The position numbers and the translations under genes are program-made. A stretch of DNA of 64,000 bases, taken from NCBI GenBank assembly GCA_043810515.1, contig JBDRNZ010000027.1:1-64000 (forward strand). Reading direction: 5' to 3'. The notes beneath the pieces are model-generated. The model did not search any database. It was not told the DNA's origin and saw nothing but the letters and a program-made list of their open reading frames with translations. Origin of the DNA: WJKQ01 sp043810515 (GTDB taxonomy: Bacteria; Patescibacteriota; Gracilibacteria; UBA1369; LOWO2-01-FULL-3). Below, one piece after another: positions 8,203 to 15,594 of this stretch; positions within the stretch are counted from its first letter, which is position 1, and the number at the start of each line of letters is the position of its first letter.

Positions 8203-8784
8203 ATGTCCTCATTCCTGAAATTGATTGCGGGAATTGACGAAGCAGGAAGAGGCCCGCTCGCCGGTCCGGTAGTTTCAGCTGCGGTAATTTTGCGTCCAAA
8301 CGCCAGAATCCCCGGCCTGAAAGACAGTAAACTATTAAGCGCCCGCATGCGCGAGAAACTTTTCGAATTGATTATAAAAAATTCCGTGGATTATGCTATT
8401 ACAATAGTTTCGCACAAACTTATCGATGAAATAAACATTTCCAATGCGACAAGATTTGCAAATTATCTTTGCCTGCATTACATGAAAACCGTTCCGGACA
8501 TAGCTTTAGTGGACGGCATAGATAAGCAGTTTTTCGAAATTCCATACGAAAACATAATAAAAGGCGACCAAAAGGTCAGGGTCATCTCAGCGGCTTCTGT
8601 TCTCGCAAAAGTCACGCGCGATCGGATAATGAGGTATTATTCGAAAGAATTCCGGGGTTACGGTTTTGAATATCACGTTGGCTACGGAACAAGAAAGCAT
8701 ATCTCAAATATAAAAAAGTACGGTCTTTGCGAAATTCACAGAAAAAGCTACAATATCAGGCCATGTGTATTTGAAAAAATATGA
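8203..8784 (+). CDS. rnhB: Ribonuclease HII
   Basis: Cleaves the RNA strand of RNA-DNA hybrids and removes single ribonucleotides from DNA. The active-site pattern is intact: 'IAGIDEAGRGPLAGPVV' near the N-terminus (Asp and Glu ligands), 'VDGIDK' in the middle, and 'SAASVLAKVTRDRIM' (final Asp). I start at the ATG at 8203, giving 193 residues, because a longer upstream reading would run through the rplS tail and has no family counterpart. Its stop overlaps the next start (ATGA), so it is probably translationally coupled to the pyruvyl transferase gene. Confidence 0.95.
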   Translation: MSSFLKLIAGIDEAGRGPLAGPVVSAAVILRPNARIPGLKDSKLLSARMREKLFELIIKNSVDYAITIVSHKLIDEINISNATRFANYLCLHYMKTVPDIALVDGIDKQFFEIPYENIIKGDQKVRVISAASVLAKVTRDRIMRYYSKEFRGYGFEYHVGYGTRKHISNIKKYGLCEIHRKSYNIRPCVFEKI

Positions 8785-9896
8785 AAATAGTAATTGCAGG
8801 AAATTACGGAGCTGGAAACCTTGGCGACGAGATGATTCTCGAAGGAATTCTCGCGACTTTGAAAGCAATTGAACCGCATGCGCAAATAACTGTTTTAAGC
8901 GGAAATCCGGTTGAAACAGCGAAAAAATACAATGTGGATTCGGTTCCAAAATTTTCCGCGGGAATAAGAAGTCTGATAAAAGCGATATTTTCACGACCAG
9001 GCACGGGAAATGCAGTCAAAGATTGTGATTACTTCATACTTGGAGGAGGCGGACTTTTTGGAAATCTGACTTTTTCGGCGAATATAATTTGGGGAGTGCA
9101 GGCGGCAATGGCTTATTATTACAAAAAACCGGTTTTGATGTGGGGCCAGAGTATAGGGGAACTGAAAGGTCGTTTGCAAAAATGGCTTGTAAGACGCCTT
9201 TTTAAAAGGGCTTATTTTATATCCGTGCGGGATGAGAATTCGAAAGAAACGCTCAAACGTCTCGGTCTACGCAAACAGATTTTTGTAATTTCAGATATGG
9301 CTTTTGCGATTGAAAATTCCGGCGGCAAAATAAACAGGAAAAACACAATGATCGTAAGCCTGAGGCAGATGCCCAACCTTGATGAGAAATTTATTCCGGC
9401 GGTTTCGGTTTTTTTGAACTGGCTTATTGAAAATCAAAAATGGGAAGTGGAATTTGCGGCTTTTCAGGAAGGAAAAGAGGGTGACGATAGTTTACACGAA
9501 AAAATCATAAACAATCTGAAAAACAGATCCGGCATACGAATTCTGGATAAAAAGGACATTCCGGATGCTTTTCTTAAATCTAAAATGGTGTTGGGAATGC
9601 GTCTTCATTCGCTTATCACGGCCATAAAAACGTCCACACCCTTTATAGCGGTAAGTTACGCGCCGAAAGTTGAAAATGTCCTTAAATACGCAAAATTTGA
9701 TGATTTTGTGATAAAAACAGAGGAAGTGACGGCCGAAAAGCTCAAATCGCTTTTCAGCCAAATACTGGGAAGTAGCGAAAAGATCATAAAAGAGCTTGAG
9801 CAGTATACCCAAAAAACATTTGAACAACACAAAAGAACAAGAGACCTCACTATCCGTAAAATTCTTTCAACCGTCCGCGAAAATCGTCGTAAGTAA
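8781..9896 (+). CDS. csaB: CsaB-like polysaccharide pyruvyl transferase
   Basis: Adds pyruvate ketals to sugars of the secondary cell-wall polymer; in Gram-positive bacteria this modification lets SLH domains bind the wall. Family features seen: N-terminal 'GNYGAGNLGDEMIL', the Gly-rich 'DYFILGGGGLFGNLTF' segment, and the conserved C-terminal-half 'GMRLHSLITAIKTSTPFIAVSY'. Length (371 aa) is typical of CsaB. It overlaps rnhB by 4 bp. An SLH-domain protein is encoded at 38838-40703, and dTDP-sugar genes lie just downstream on the other strand, which fits a wall-polymer role. Its last 47 bp overlap the convergent sugar-kinase gene. CsaB rather than another pyruvyl transferase is inferred from that context. 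Confidence 0.85.
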   Translation: MKIVIAGNYGAGNLGDEMILEGILATLKAIEPHAQITVLSGNPVETAKKYNVDSVPKFSAGIRSLIKAIFSRPGTGNAVKDCDYFILGGGGLFGNLTFSANIIWGVQAAMAYYYKKPVLMWGQSIGELKGRLQKWLVRRLFKRAYFISVRDENSKETLKRLGLRKQIFVISDMAFAIENSGGKINRKNTMIVSLRQMPNLDEKFIPAVSVFLNWLIENQKWEVEFAAFQEGKEGDDSLHEKIINNLKNRSGIRILDKKDIPDAFLKSKMVLGMRLHSLITAIKTSTPFIAVSYAPKVENVLKYAKFDDFVIKTEEVTAEKLKSLFSQILGSSEKIIKELEQYTQKTFEQHKRTRDLTIRKILSTVRENRRK

Positions 9897-10785
9897 ATCG
9901 ATGCTCCTGCGTTCCCATATTGTTCACAACGAAAGAAGCGGCGGTATTTGCCATCTGACAGCATTTTTCCATAACTTCACCGTTTACGAATCCATGAATA
10001 AAACCGGCCCTGAAAGCGTCCCCGCATCCGGTCACGTCCACGATCTTAAGTCCCGGCACGGCTGGCACGATTTTTCTCGTGTTCCCCTGATAAATCTGGC
10101 ATCCCCCCTCTCCCAGCGTTTTTATCAAAAAACCGGCTCGCTCGGCAATCTGCTCAATTGTCATATCAAGTTTTTCTTCAAGCATCTTTGCTTCGTACGT
10201 ATTGGTAATAAGCCCCAGACAGCATTTTATCATCATGCTTAGATAATCTTTTGACAGAGCGGTTATAGCCTGTCCCGGATCAAAGACATAAGGAAATTCT
10301 TTTTCAATGCATATCTGCGTAAGACTGGTCATTCTATCTGGAATATCGGGCGCGATTATCGCCAGCTGCACCGTTTTTAGATCAAAACTGTCAAGAGTCC
10401 TGCAAAGCTCTAGATTTGCCGCCGCGCCCGGTGAAAAAATCGATATCTGATTCTGGTTTTTGTCGTTAAGAATATAAGCCGAAGAAGTGGGTTTTTCCGG
10501 ATCAATGGCAATGTATTTTGTTGAAATATCATTCTTTTTAAGCCATTTTTTATATTTATCGAAATCATTGCCGGCCGCCCCGAAAATAAGAGGTTTTTCG
10601 CCCAGCATTTTTAAGGTATAAGCAATATTTGGCGCACATCCGCCAAAATATGTATCAACCGACTCGGTCTTGAATGAAACGCTCAAATGACGCAGATTTT
10701 CCGGAATCAAAACATTATCGAATTCTCCATCAAAAAACATGATGTTATCGTACGCTATTGATCCGGCCACAATAATATTTTTCAT
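9850..10785 (-). CDS. PfkB/ribokinase-family carbohydrate kinase
   Basis: Phosphorylates a sugar or nucleoside with ATP. Family marks: the N-terminal Gly-rich 'GGCAPNIAYTLKMLG' segment and signature 2 'DVTGCGDAFRAGFIHG' near the C-terminus, which carries the catalytic Asp and anion hole. The start at 10785 (311 aa) is chosen because the protein opens with a normal beta strand ('MKNIIVAGSIAYDN') and because this ATG overlaps the rmlA stop by 4 bp (ATGA). It closes the infB-rml run. Substrate is unknown; adenosine-kinase-like or hexose-1-phosphate-type enzymes are possible. Its 3' end overlaps csaB on the other strand. Confidence 0.85.
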   Translation of the reverse strand: MKNIIVAGSIAYDNIMFFDGEFDNVLIPENLRHLSVSFKTESVDTYFGGCAPNIAYTLKMLGEKPLIFGAAGNDFDKYKKWLKKNDISTKYIAIDPEKPTSSAYILNDKNQNQISIFSPGAAANLELCRTLDSFDLKTVQLAIIAPDIPDRMTSLTQICIEKEFPYVFDPGQAITALSKDYLSMMIKCCLGLITNTYEAKMLEEKLDMTIEQIAERAGFLIKTLGEGGCQIYQGNTRKIVPAVPGLKIVDVTGCGDAFRAGFIHGFVNGEVMEKCCQMANTAASFVVNNMGTQEHRFTYDDFRGRLKEFYG

Positions 10786-11510
10786 AAAGACATAAAATGA
10801 CTGGTTTTTACCATCTCGGCGGCCTCCATCAGGCTGTCGAAAGATTCGCCGCAATCACCCCAGAAGCCTTTCAAAATATCATATTTAAGATTGCCGGCTT
10901 TTAGATAATAATTATTGACATCCGTTATCTCCAATTCGTTTCTGGAAGAAGGCTTAAGCTCTCTTATAATATCGAAAACCCGGGAGTCATACATATAGCA
11001 CCCTACAACGGCAAGATCGGATGGAGGGGACTGCGGTTTTTCCACAATAGACAAAATCTCACCGTCCTTAACTTCGGCAACACCGTACGACTGTGGATTT
11101 TTCACGGATTTAAGGAAGATCCTCGCGCCGTTTTCCTGCGCCTCAAAACTTTTTACGGCTCCTGAAATATCATCCCCAATAATATTATCACCCAGAATTA
11201 CGGTTATTTTTTCACCTGCGGCAAAAGTTTCCGCAAGCCCGAGAGCCTGAGCTATTCCACCGGCCTCTTCCTGAACTTCATAAGAAATTTTCATCCCGAA
11301 TCCAGCTCCCGAGCCTAAAAGCTCAAGAAAATCACCCGCATGCCCTTTTCCGGACACAATTAAAACGGTGGTTATGCCTGACTGCTTGAGCGAAAGCAGA
11401 GGATAATAAATCATCGGTTTGTTGTAAACCGGCAAAAGATGCTTGTTTGTGACTTTTGTTAGCGGATGAAGCCTGCTTCCCGTTCCACCCGCCAGAATAA
11501 TACCTTTCAT
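10782..11510 (-). CDS. rmlA: Glucose-1-phosphate thymidylyltransferase (short form)
   Basis: Makes dTDP-glucose from dTTP and glucose-1-phosphate, the first step of dTDP-deoxysugar synthesis. Seen: the nucleotidyltransferase signature 'GIILAGGTGSRLHPLTKVTN' at residues 3-22, then 'KHLLPVYNKPMIYYPL', 'ILGDNI' (metal Asp) and 'EKPQSPPSDLAVVGCYMYD'. At 242 residues it is the short version lacking the extra C-terminal part of enterobacterial RmlA (about 290). It sits between rmlD and the sugar kinase in the same direction, with a 4-bp overlap to the kinase. Confidence 0.9.
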   Translation of the reverse strand: MKGIILAGGTGSRLHPLTKVTNKHLLPVYNKPMIYYPLLSLKQSGITTVLIVSGKGHAGDFLELLGSGAGFGMKISYEVQEEAGGIAQALGLAETFAAGEKITVILGDNIIGDDISGAVKSFEAQENGARIFLKSVKNPQSYGVAEVKDGEILSIVEKPQSPPSDLAVVGCYMYDSRVFDIIRELKPSSRNELEITDVNNYYLKAGNLKYDILKGFWGDCGESFDSLMEAAEMVKTSHFMSL

Positions 11511-11542
11511 ATGTTATATTAAACGGTAAATCCGCCTCAATA

Positions 11543-12388
11543 TCAAACTAAAAAGTTAAGCCTTAGATAAGCCTCGAGAGCTTCTTCCCATGATCGTAAA
11601 GGCTCCGTAATTTTTGTATTTAGAAGAATGGAGCATTTTGGGCGTTTTGCTTTTTGTGGAAAAGCATCGGATGAAATCTTGTTTATTTTTACATCGGACT
11701 CCATAATTTTAAAAATCTTAACCGCGAAATCATACCAGCTTGTCTGTCCCGAATTTGTAAGATGATAAATTCCAAAAGGAAGTTTTTTTGAAAGAAAATA
11801 TTTTACGCAGGCTTCGCACAGGTCTTTGGTATAGGTCGGACAGCCCGTCTGATCACCTACTACGTTCGGTTCGTACTTTTTTCGCGCCAGCCGGATCATT
11901 GTATCTACAAAATTTTTGCCGTTCTCACCGAAAAGCCACGAAGTCCTGACGATATAATAATCGTTCATGTTCTCGGAAATCCTTTTTTCGCCCTCGAGTT
12001 TTGATTCTCCGTAAATATTAATGGGGGAGGGCGAATCGGTTTCTTTGTAGCCGCGGTCATTTTTACCGTCAAACACATAATCCGTGCTGAAATGAAGAAG
12101 CGTGGCATTTTTTCCGGCACAAAGCCTGGCAATTTCCCCCGGCGCTTCGCCATTTACCTTAAAAGCGGCATCTTTATCGGATTCGCAGCTGTCTACGGCA
12201 GTATAAGCCGCACAGTTGATCACAAAATGAGGCGAAATTCTCTCGAAAACTTTTTCGAGAGTTTCTTTATCGGTTATATCAAGTCCGTCCTTTTTAAGTG
12301 AGTACATTTCAGCGTCTTTCTGCCCTGCAAGACATTTAAAAAAACATGATCCAAGCATCCCTGATTGACCCAAAAGTAAAATTTTCAA
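11543..12388 (-). CDS. rmlD: dTDP-4-dehydrorhamnose reductase
   Basis: Reduces a dTDP-4-keto-6-deoxysugar with NAD(P)H, the last step of the dTDP-L-rhamnose route. An extended-SDR protein with the Rossmann motif 'GQSGMLGS', 'FVINCAAYTAVDSCESD', 'LLHFSTDYVFDG' and the catalytic 'YGESKLEGE' (Tyr and Lys). It starts with TTG at 12388, chosen because the family N-terminus ('KILLLGQSG') begins at once and no earlier codon fits. It begins one base after the proS stop, so it is co-transcribed. No RmlC epimerase gene is seen in the window. Confidence 0.9.
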   Translation of the reverse strand: MKILLLGQSGMLGSCFFKCLAGQKDAEMYSLKKDGLDITDKETLEKVFERISPHFVINCAAYTAVDSCESDKDAAFKVNGEAPGEIARLCAGKNATLLHFSTDYVFDGKNDRGYKETDSPSPINIYGESKLEGEKRISENMNDYYIVRTSWLFGENGKNFVDTMIRLARKKYEPNVVGDQTGCPTYTKDLCEACVKYFLSKKLPFGIYHLTNSGQTSWYDFAVKIFKIMESDVKINKISSDAFPQKAKRPKCSILLNTKITEPLRSWEEALEAYLRLNFLV

Positions 12389-12389
12389 A

Positions 12390-14099
12390 TTAACCCTGCT
12401 TTAAAAATTTCTTAATCTTCGCGCCTAAGTCCGAAAACTTCACGATTTCCGCTTTGTCACTAATTCTTTCCTTCCATTCCGCGCCGTCTTTTTCGAGCGT
12501 CCTGCCGCTTATAACAATTCTTAAAGGAACGCCAATAAGATCGGAATCCTTGAATTTTACGCCGGGGCTTTCATCACGATCGTCATAAAGAACATCAATA
12601 CATTCTTTTTGCAGTTCAGCATACAATTCATCGGCTTTTTTTGTGACTTTATCATCATTTCCAAGAGTCACAATATGAATTTGGTAAGGCGCGACTGTCA
12701 CCGGCCATATAATACCGTTATCGTCGTGGCTCGCTTCAACAACCGTTCCAAGAAGCCTTGTGTTTCCGATTCCATAGCATCCCATAACGGCGGATTTCAG
12801 TTTTCCGTCCTTATCTGCGAATTTAAAGCCAAACGCGTCGCTGAATTTCGTGCCGAGTTTGAAAATATTTCCGACCTCGACAGCCTTCAGCTCCTTCAGA
12901 GGTTTGCCACATTTTACACACGAAAACCCGCTTTTTACTTCCACCAGATCCGTAAAATCCTTCACGATAAAATCCCGTCCGATATTTACATTTACATAAT
13001 CCTTCGCGTATTCGTTGGCGCCGGTTACGAAATTTTTCACATTTTTTATGGAATGATCCGCAATAAAAGAAACATTAACACTATCCGGCATATTCACAGG
13101 GGAAATATATCCCTGCACGAGCCCCGCTTTTTTTAAACTCTCCGGAGACGCGGGCCTCAGACGTTTTTTTAAATATTTTTCCAGTTTAACCTCGCTGATA
13201 TTCAGATCGCCGCGTATCAAAACGCCGAGAAGCCCCCCCTCTTCAATTTCATAAACAACAGTTTTTAAAATTTTACTTTCCGGAACTTTATGGGCTTTCG
13301 CATTATCCTCAACCGAAAAACCTCTCTCAATATCGACTTCTTTGAGAGGAAGCTCATTTTCCTCTTTTAAATCAGGATCAACAACTTTTCCTTCCGCAAT
13401 TTCAAGATTTTGCGCGGTATGACAATTTTCACAGATGATAATGGTATCTTCGCCGTAAGGTGTTACGACTGAAAATTCATGAGAAAATTTATCGCTAAAA
13501 GCTCCACCGGAAGCCTCTATAATATGAGCTTCAAGACCACACCGCGTAAAAACATTCAGATAAGCCTGTTTTACTTTTTCGTAATATTCATCAAGATCGT
13601 CTTCCGACGCGTGAAAGCTGTACATATCTTTCATACCGAACTCGCGTCCGCGTAAAATACCGGATTTCGCGCGAGGCTCGTTTCTGAATTTGGTCTGGAT
13701 CTGATAAACGCTCAAAGGCAGGTCCTTATAGGATTTAACATTATTGCCGACAAGCGGAGTCACAACTTCTTCGTGGCTTGGCCCCAAAACAAATTTCTTA
13801 CTTCCGGCCTCTGTGCGATACAGCACTCCGTCCATCGTGCGGTTCCGGCCTGTTTTTTCCCAGAGCTCAAGAGGATGAAGCACAGGCATTATTATTTCCT
13901 GCCCTCCGACGGTGTCCATTTCCTCTCTTATAATATTGTCGATTTTATGCATAACTCTGCGCCCAAGCGGAAGAATGCTGTAAATCCCAGCTGCCACCAT
14001 TTCTATAAAACCGGCCTGCGTAAGCAGTTTTGCATTAATGCTTTTGGCGTCCACCGGCGCATTGTGCCGCGTTTTTCCGAAAAGTTTTGAATATCGCAT
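12390..14099 (-). CDS. proS: Prolyl-tRNA synthetase, bacterial type
   Basis: Class II synthetase charging tRNA-Pro. Motif 2 is visible in 'RNEPRAKSGILRGREFGMKD', motif 3 in 'GCYGIGNTRLLGTVVE'. Between them lies the roughly 180-residue editing insertion (INS) typical of bacterial ProS ('HKVPESKILKTVVYE', 'CVKCGKPLKELKAVEVGNIF'). The C-terminal anticodon-binding domain follows ('APYQIHIVTLG', 'LYDDRDESPGVKFKD'). Length 569 is normal. Unusually it lies between rmlB and rmlD, separated from rmlD by one base, so a translation gene is embedded in the dTDP-sugar run. Confidence 0.95.
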   Translation of the reverse strand: MRYSKLFGKTRHNAPVDAKSINAKLLTQAGFIEMVAAGIYSILPLGRRVMHKIDNIIREEMDTVGGQEIIMPVLHPLELWEKTGRNRTMDGVLYRTEAGSKKFVLGPSHEEVVTPLVGNNVKSYKDLPLSVYQIQTKFRNEPRAKSGILRGREFGMKDMYSFHASEDDLDEYYEKVKQAYLNVFTRCGLEAHIIEASGGAFSDKFSHEFSVVTPYGEDTIIICENCHTAQNLEIAEGKVVDPDLKEENELPLKEVDIERGFSVEDNAKAHKVPESKILKTVVYEIEEGGLLGVLIRGDLNISEVKLEKYLKKRLRPASPESLKKAGLVQGYISPVNMPDSVNVSFIADHSIKNVKNFVTGANEYAKDYVNVNIGRDFIVKDFTDLVEVKSGFSCVKCGKPLKELKAVEVGNIFKLGTKFSDAFGFKFADKDGKLKSAVMGCYGIGNTRLLGTVVEASHDDNGIIWPVTVAPYQIHIVTLGNDDKVTKKADELYAELQKECIDVLYDDRDESPGVKFKDSDLIGVPLRIVISGRTLEKDGAEWKERISDKAEIVKFSDLGAKIKKFLKQG

Positions 14100-14158
14100 A
14101 TATTTTCAAAAATTCTCAACAAATATAGCTGGGAATGGGAAAAAATAAAAGTTAAACT

Positions 14159-15193
14159 CTACACTCTGCTCGCCGCAAGTGGCGTTTTGCTGACTTTCTG
14201 ATGCTGCCTTTCTTCCATTTTATCGATCAGTTTCTTCCACCATTCCTTATGGGTTTCGTACCAGTCGAAAGTTTTCGCAATCCCTTCCTCAAAATTAACC
14301 GATGGTTTCCATCCAAGCTCCTTCTGTAATTTTCCCGAATCAATCGCGTATCTTCGGTCATGCGCCAGCCTGTCGTCAACAAAAGTCATCAGACTTTCGT
14401 CTTTTCCGAGAAATTCCAGCAAAAACCGTGTTATTTCAAGATTTGTTTTTTCATTATTTCCGCCGACATTGTAAACATCGCCGATTCGCCCTTTATCAAG
14501 AATCATGTCGATTGCCCTGCAGTGATCAATCACATAAAGCCAGTCACGGACGTTTTTGCCGTCGCCATAAATTGGAACGGGTTTGTTTTCCGAAATTAGC
14601 CTGAAAAAATAGGGGATTAGTTTTTCCGGGAATTGATACGGCCCGTAATTATTACTGCAACGACTTATGGTCACGCCCATCTGATAAGTTTCAAAATAAC
14701 TCTTAACGAGAAGGTCCGCGGACGCTTTTGAGGCCGCGTACGGACAATTCGGACTTAGAGGGGTACTTTCAATAAAGAAATCCCTGGAATCGGTGCCCAG
14801 GTCGCCGTAAACTTCATCCGTTGAGACCTGATGATACCTCTTTACACCTGTATTTTTGGAAGCTTCCAATAAATTGTGGCTTCCAACGATATTTGTCATC
14901 ACGAATATGCTCGGAGTCGCAATACTTCTGTCCACATGAGTCTCGGCCGCGAAATTCACAACCGCATCAAATTTTTCATTTTCAAAAAGATCCTCCACGA
15001 ATTTCTTATCAGCGATATCGCCCTGAACGAAACGAAACCTTTCATGCGGAAGCATATCCGACAGATTGTCCAGATTGCCGGCGTAAGTCAGTTTGTCCAG
15101 AATATAAATCTCGTCCTCCGGATATTTTTCGAATCGAAAGTGGGCGTAATTGCTCCCGATAAAACCGGCTCCGCCTGTTATCAATATTTTCAT
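14159..15193 (-). CDS. rmlB: dTDP-glucose 4,6-dehydratase
   Basis: Converts dTDP-glucose to dTDP-4-keto-6-deoxyglucose using bound NAD. Seen: the Rossmann motif 'TGGAGFIGSNY' at the N-terminus, 'NFAAETHVDRSI', 'HQVSTDEVYGDLG' (catalytic Asp-Glu after the Thr) and 'PYAASKASADLLV' (catalytic Tyr and Lys). 'RCSNNYGPYQFPEKLIP' and 'GDGKNVRDWLYVIDHC' are strong family marks. Full length at 344 residues. Its ATG overlaps the stop of the upstream ketoisomerase gene by 4 bp, so the two are coupled and probably act in sequence. Confidence 0.95.
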   Translation of the reverse strand: MKILITGGAGFIGSNYAHFRFEKYPEDEIYILDKLTYAGNLDNLSDMLPHERFRFVQGDIADKKFVEDLFENEKFDAVVNFAAETHVDRSIATPSIFVMTNIVGSHNLLEASKNTGVKRYHQVSTDEVYGDLGTDSRDFFIESTPLSPNCPYAASKASADLLVKSYFETYQMGVTISRCSNNYGPYQFPEKLIPYFFRLISENKPVPIYGDGKNVRDWLYVIDHCRAIDMILDKGRIGDVYNVGGNNEKTNLEITRFLLEFLGKDESLMTFVDDRLAHDRRYAIDSGKLQKELGWKPSVNFEEGIAKTFDWYETHKEWWKKLIDKMEERQHQKVSKTPLAASRV

Positions 15194-15588
15194 GCTTCTT
15201 TGTTAACTTCTTTTATAAATTCGTCCAGATCATAAATGTAATCATTGGGATCGTAATTTACAGAAGAAATGGCCAAAAGTACAGCGTCAGGCGAAAAATC
15301 ATAAAAATCCCTATAGCACATTTCCTCCATCAAAATAGCATCACCCGGACCGGTCATCTCAAACTCTTCCCATTTTTTTCCGTCATGAAACCGCGCTTTT
15401 ACACTCCCTTTCTGACATACATACATTTTTTTTTCATGCCTGACAGCGTGGCCTCCGCGCGGACGGCTCACATCCGTCAGATAATAAACGCGCTTAACCG
15501 GCCACTCAAAATAATCCTTGAGCTCTATGGCGGTAAGAACACCGCGCTCATCTTTAAAAGAGTTCAATTTAACCGCTTTCAGCTTCAT
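15190..15588 (-). CDS. FdtA/QdtA/WxcM-type sugar 3,4-ketoisomerase (cupin)
   Basis: The family moves the keto group of dTDP-4-keto-6-deoxyglucose from C4 to C3, the branch toward 3-amino-3,6-dideoxysugars. The 132-residue single cupin shows 'FKDERGVLTAIE' near the N-terminus, 'VKRVYYLTDVSRPRGGHAV' and the typical C-terminal block 'DFYDFSPDAVLLAIS' with 'DYIYDLDEF'. The usual active-site pair His-Ala-His reads His-Ala-Val here, with another His two residues on. The first His is kept, so activity may be altered rather than lost. It overlaps rmlB by 4 bp and follows infB by 6 bases. Family is fairly secure; exact reaction is not. Confidence 0.75.
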   Translation of the reverse strand: MKLKAVKLNSFKDERGVLTAIELKDYFEWPVKRVYYLTDVSRPRGGHAVRHEKKMYVCQKGSVKARFHDGKKWEEFEMTGPGDAILMEEMCYRDFYDFSPDAVLLAISSVNYDPNDYIYDLDEFIKEVNKEA

Positions 15589-15594
15589 AAATTT

